From assembly GCF_036370855.1 (NCBI RefSeq), contig NC_088100.1, forward strand, positions 106,870,387 through 106,934,386: a DNA stretch of 64,000 nt, written 5' to 3'. The notes beneath the pieces are model-generated. The model made no database searches, was not told the DNA's origin, and saw only the letters and a list, made by a program, of their open reading frames with translations. The position numbers were made by a program, and so were the translations under genes. Source of the stretch: Dromaius novaehollandiae (lineage: Eukaryota; Chordata; Aves; Casuariiformes; Dromaiidae). Shown in pieces: positions 60,001 to 64,000 of this stretch; positions within the stretch are counted from its first letter, which is position 1; the number at the start of each line of letters is the position of its first letter.

Positions 60001-63000
60001 TGCCATATATAATCAGTAAGAATATAGTGCCGTGGCTAGCTGAGTGGCTAAAGGGCAGTTCGGAAATGAATATGTAGAGAAGCACATGCATTTTATCTAT
60101 GGGGATGGTTTTTGCATGCTTTCCCCCAATATTGTTTCTGGACACGGTGTCGTCTTGCTTTTGCAGGGCCGTGTTGGGTAAACAAGGAAAACAATAGCTT
60201 TGGTTCTTGGCGTGAGGGGTAGCCATAGCCCCGATGAACCCTCTTGTGATCTCTGTTTCAGTGAGCTTGGCTTTCTGTAATACGTTCCTTGAGTACAGGG
60301 CTAACATGCAGAACACTTAGGTGGCTAATATAACATGCTGTTTCAGTTCTAAACTTTTTAATTACTGTTGCAGCTTTTTTGTTTAAAATAAAATTGCATT
60401 CTACTTTAAGAAACATGTAATTTTATGTATTGGTTGTTGGACATTTCATGCAACACTGACACAAGCTGAAGGTATAGGGAGTCAAGTTCATGATGTACTG
60501 TAACGTAGTGTTTCCCAGACACACAGTTATGTTGAAATAAGTATTTAAGAAGGAATAAAAGATACTATCAAGGTATCTAGAAAAATATCAGAATCCCTTA
60601 TTAAAATACTGTGCAGGAAATGCAGGTTGTTAGGTAGAATTGGTTTTTGGTGGCGGTGTACTGCAAGGAGGGGAACTTTGTATTTTGCTTTTTTTGTTTG
60701 GTTGTTTTTCTTACACCCCACCTGTTTCCAGCCTCCTAAAAGATTCCTCAGGATTTAGAGATGGCAGATATCTTGTTCTTCTGAAATGACATTTTTAAAT
60801 AGTCACATACTAGCTGACACATAATGAATGAACATATTATAATAAACATGAAAGAGCTTAAAACTACATGTTGCATGCTGCTGCGGAATTCAGCTTTCAG
60901 CTGTAGTGTTGTTTAGAAACGCCCTGAGATACCATTACTTTGACCTAACTTTGTTTTTTTTCAACTTCTTAGCCTTGTTTTCTTTTTATTTTGTTTAATG
61001 CTCTTTTATAAAGTTGATGAATTCTTGGTTTTCTTGTTTAAATTCCTCTATACTTTCTAGCAATAACAAGCTGTTTATGCGCAAAAGCACAGCTTACTGC
61101 GATACTTAAAATAATTTGGAATGTATTCAGTGCTGCTCAGATACAGAAATTATACATACATGTCTCATGAACTGAGAAATTTGACCTTTTTAATGCATGT
61201 TTTCTGTCACTCCTAAGCATAGCTGGAGAGAATATGTTTGATTATGAGGATAATCTATCTAAGAGGGAATAAGTAAGAATCTACCCTGAGGGGCTTAGCC
61301 TTTTTGCCACAAAAGACCAAAATCTAGAATTGTCATGACCATGAACTTTTATTTTTTTTTCTTTTGTCTTCAGATTGGCTCTGACTTGTCATTATGATTA
61401 AATAACTGACTTCCCCTTTAAATATCTATTAAAGTGATATATCCTGTGAAGCTGCCTTCACTTTGCCTAGAACATTGGTTCTGCTTGCCTAGCCAACTCT
61501 CTATCCAAAAGATACCTTCAGGTACCCAGTGCAAGTAAGCTAATCCTATGACGTGCATGAAACTGGCAGTTGATATTAGGGTGGCTACAACTTCTGGTAG
61601 CAATTATATATCAGCTAGTGAAGATCTAACTGTGTGCATAAGCAGGCTTCAAAACTTGCTTGTGTAACAGCGCTGTGGCTCTGGATTGGGTTCTAGGTGC
61701 AGCTATAATATTAATTGTTGACAGCATTGAAAGAATGATCTTGGGTGTTTTCTGAGGCAGGATTTTTAATTGGGCTTCTTTTTAGTGCATGTAGGACTAG
61801 TGTCTCATATTGCAGGAATTTTTCAAAGCTTCTTAGCCTGGAGCTGTCCTTGTAAACCTCTCTTTCTGAGTCTACAGAAAGTATTTTAATTATGTGCTTC
61901 TAAGGGATATCGCTATGGTGTTATTTCATGGCTGAATAAATTTGTCTGATATACAAAATCTAAGTGTGTCTGACTTGCTTGGTTGTGCAATAATTTGGAA
62001 AATAGTTTAGCTATATATTAAGTAGTGGGGGTAAAGTAGTACTTTGCAGATACACTCAGATAATGAAAAGGTAAACAGAAAATTAAATTTAGGACCATTC
62101 TCCTGGTCACAATGAATAATTAATAGTGATGGTGGTGATGTAAGCAGAGTTTTGCTATGTTTGGGAAGGACGTTCTGGCCTCTTGGTTTATTTTGGTTTT
62201 GTTACAGCTGTTTGCTCGCTGTCTCAATTCTGCTAGTGTTTGTGCACAGAAATAATCCCATTCAGCTCTGTGGAACTTTTTGCACACTTAAGTGCTTGTC
62301 GAAGGGGGTCGGCATCAGTCTGTCATAAATGTATGCTATAGATGGAAGCGCTACTTTAAATTCCATTTTATATGAGAAAAGAATTACTTGTATAAGGAAG
62401 GACGGGTGAGATTGGTACAGGCAGATGTTAGGTTGTGTGTTGGGTGAAACAGTGAAACCTACTGCTGCACTCTCAATCTGTTGCTTGTGACTTAAGGTGA
62501 AAGACTTTTGATATTTAAAATATACGAGATATTGCGGAGTTTGTTTTTTATAATAAATTATTATTTTAAATAAGAATGCAAGTTGCTCATTACTTGCATG
62601 AGAACTTTTATGGCTTACAAAAAGATGCAAGCAGGTTTGGGAACAAAGCTCACTTGAAATGTTATTCTCTCAAAATATTACTTGAGATGAAAAGTTGTTT
62701 AAAAAAAAAATCTTGAGTGTAACCTTGTTTCCAAATACACTCTTAATTTGTGATTTCCAATTAAGCATGTAGAGCTGTTCTTACAAATTTTTTTTGTATC
62801 GTGTATTTTTAAAAGATTAAGATTTGCGTATGATTAGACAAGCATATTTGCAGCATAGTGATGTAGTGTGTAGTTTGGCATAGTTTCATTTTAAAAATAT
62901 CTTTAATGGTTATTGATTAGTGTCTAGATGTCTAGCTTTGCTTTTGGAATAGGCATAATCTTTTTGCAGACTTCTGTCTTGTTATGTGCATTAAACTCTC

Positions 63001-63162
63001 CTCAAAGGCAGCATGTTCTCCATAGGCCACAATCCAAAGTTATTGATTATGCTTGTAAAAATAAATAAAATAAAAATCTCCTTTTTATGCTTTTAGACTA
63101 GTTTGCTGCAATTGTCTAAAATCCAAGTAGATAAATTCCCAAATTTTTTATTTGCCTTATAG

Positions 63163-63366
63163 CATACCTCTGTGGATGGATACACTGAACCACACATCCA
63201 GCCTATCAAATCAAGTAGCAGACAAAACGTCCCTCGATGTAGAAACTCAATTACATCTACCAATGAAGAGCATCCTCACATTGGAAATTATCGCTTACTG
63301 AAAACGATAGGAAAAGGAAATTTTGCCAAAGTGAAGCTGGCAAGGCATGTTCTTACTGGAAGAGAG
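63163..63366 (+). CDS. MARK1: MARK1 coding exon 2 (residues 18-85, start of kinase domain)
   Basis: This exon is 204 bp, 68 codons, phase 0 at both ends. The acceptor follows a T-rich tract and ends TTATAG; the donor is GTAAGC. Residues 18-59 form the linker, with the MARK1-specific run [11 protein letters not shown], then [16 protein letters not shown] and PHIGN. The kinase domain opens at about residue 60 with [15 protein letters not shown]. The glycine-rich ATP-binding loop IGKGNFAKV is residues 66-74, the position known for human MARK1. The exon stops at GRE (residue 85), four residues before the expected catalytic lysine of the VAVK motif, which lies in exon 3. MARK3 has a different linker here, so this is MARK1 rather than MARK3. 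The protein acts at the plasma membrane and on the cytoskeleton and is activated by LKB1 in family members. Confidence 0.97.
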
Positions 63367-63995
63367 GTAAGCCTTTCAAAAAAAACTGAAGAAAACAAAA
63401 ATTTTATATTCTCTTTGGCTGTCTTTATAAATATTTCTGCTGTTGTTTTTAGCTTAGTCTTCAGAATATAAAAAACGTTTTTCTCATCATAAAGTAAGAT
63501 GTAAAGAGAATGTTTCAGGGAAAATGAAATTGGTTATCTGATGTGCCTGAGGTTTTTCCCACCCACACCTTTTGAAAATGTAACTTTTTGGTGAGGAGAT
63601 CAAAAAGTTTGTGACAAAGCAAGGTTTGGTTGGCCATTTTATTCTGGGGTTGGAAGGGGGTCCATTCATCCCCAAGTGCTTCCAAAAGCAAAGGAAAACT
63701 CTACCAATAGAACCCCGTCTGGTTTTTGGAGGGAGTGGTTTTGCACTGGGCAGGATAACATTCTGTCCACAATGCTGCCAAAAATGTAAAGCTGGCTCCT
63801 TGTAGTACCATCCAACGGCAAAGTCCTGAACTGTTGCTGGCACGTTCTAATAGGTGAGAAATGTTGCTTCATAGACCATAAAAGTACGTATGTACAGATT
63901 GCATGCCACCTCTATGCTTTTTTTTGCCATAGATGTACAATATTTTGTTGTTCAAATATTTTTCTGAGTTTAATAATCAATGGGTTTTTTTCAAG
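63367..63995 (+). other. MARK1: MARK1 intron 2 (629 bp)
   Basis: The intron begins GTAAGC and ends TTTTTCAAG just before the window edge. Its 3' boundary rests on the five visible bases of exon 3. Open frames inside it, such as the 118-codon minus-strand frame at 63487-63843, show no recognisable protein and are treated as chance. Confidence 0.75.
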
Positions 63996-64000
63996 GTTGC
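63996..64000 (+). CDS. MARK1: MARK1 coding exon 3, first five bases only
   Basis: The final bases of the window are a T-rich tract ending TTTTTCAAG followed by GTTGC. In frame after Glu85 this reads GTT GC., that is Val and an incomplete Ala codon, exactly the start of the expected VAVK motif that carries the catalytic lysine. The exon is cut by the window edge. Only five bases are seen, but the phase, the acceptor and the expected residues agree. Confidence 0.75.

Larger units (their letters stand above)
39683..63162 (+). other. MARK1: MARK1 intron 1 (23,480 bp)
   Basis: The intron begins GTGAGT at 39683 and ends TTATAG at 63162, with a pyrimidine-rich stretch (ATTTTTTATTTGCCTTATAG) at its 3' end. 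It interrupts the gene in phase 0. The first about 500 bp belong to the CpG island. The rest is AT-rich with long T runs. No nested gene, conserved exon or RNA gene is recognised. A long first intron next to a CpG-island promoter is usual for this family. Confidence 0.93.
51303..63162 (+). other. MARK1 intron 1, 3' part, no nested gene seen
   Basis: T-rich intronic sequence. It contains a pyrimidine tract at 55867-55906 and a palindromic TA tract at 57051-57078. The longest minus-strand frames (155 codons at 53770-54237, 148 codons at 59870-60316, 122 codons at 62262-62630) have no recognisable domain. The last 25 bases form the acceptor of exon 2. Confidence 0.65.

Noticed and set aside
59870..60316. 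148-codon minus-strand open frame in intron 1
   Set aside because: No recognisable protein family and no supporting signals.
63172..63471. Exon 2 read as an independent gene starting at GTG 63172
   Set aside because: GTG here is Val21 of MARK1 within exon 2. The true exon starts at 63163 and the frame stops being MARK1 at the 63367 donor.
1..64000. CRISPR array, operon, phage or bacterial mobile element
   Set aside because: No regularly spaced identical repeats, no dense coding, and eukaryotic splice sites throughout; the window is vertebrate.
1..64000. Full-length CR1 LINE or intact LTR retrovirus
   Set aside because: No reverse transcriptase motif, no CR1 3' ATTCTATG-type repeat end and no paired LTRs were seen by eye; only decayed fragments of older repeats.

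Overview
The window is vertebrate nuclear DNA, most likely from a bird and at least from a sauropsid. It is AT-rich intergenic and intronic sequence with one sharp CpG island and canonical GT-AG splice sites. No bacterial-style gene packing is present. The one gene that can be named is MARK1, the microtubule-affinity regulating Ser/Thr kinase also called PAR-1c. Exon 1 lies in the CpG island and encodes 17 residues. Exon 2 encodes 68 residues and includes the glycine-rich ATP loop. The first five bases of exon 3 are the last five bases of the window. The bird suggestion is an inference from few, badly decayed repeats of types I associate with archosaurs and turtles, and from the absence of mammalian Alu, B1 or L1 sequence.

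Layout. Bases 1 to about 38,900 are the intergenic region upstream of MARK1. No gene is recognised there. It holds ancient decayed interspersed repeats, several of them palindromic and MITE-like, and a degenerate minisatellite of about 38 bp period at 7.7-8.0 kb. It also holds short coding-like remnants at 23.35-24.7 kb, two notable inverted repeats at 22.3 and 28.0 kb, and a TGGGA-rich G-tract at 30.05 kb. Bases about 38,930-40,210 are the CpG-island promoter, 5'UTR and first exon of MARK1. Two short upstream ORFs precede the start codon. Intron 1 runs from 39,683 to 63,162 (23.5 kb) and carries simple repeats, small tandem duplications and non-B-DNA motifs but no recognised nested gene. Exon 2 is 63,163-63,366, intron 2 is 63,367-63,995 (629 bp), and exon 3 begins at 63,996.

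The gene start is well constrained. The CpG island, the conserved N-terminus, an in-frame stop 118 bases upstream of the ATG, phase-0 junctions and a reading frame that runs exactly through exons 1, 2 and 3 all agree. I found no convincing undescribed system. The most useful second looks are the MARK1 upstream ORFs, the minisatellite, the palindromic elements and the coding-like remnant near 23.4 kb.
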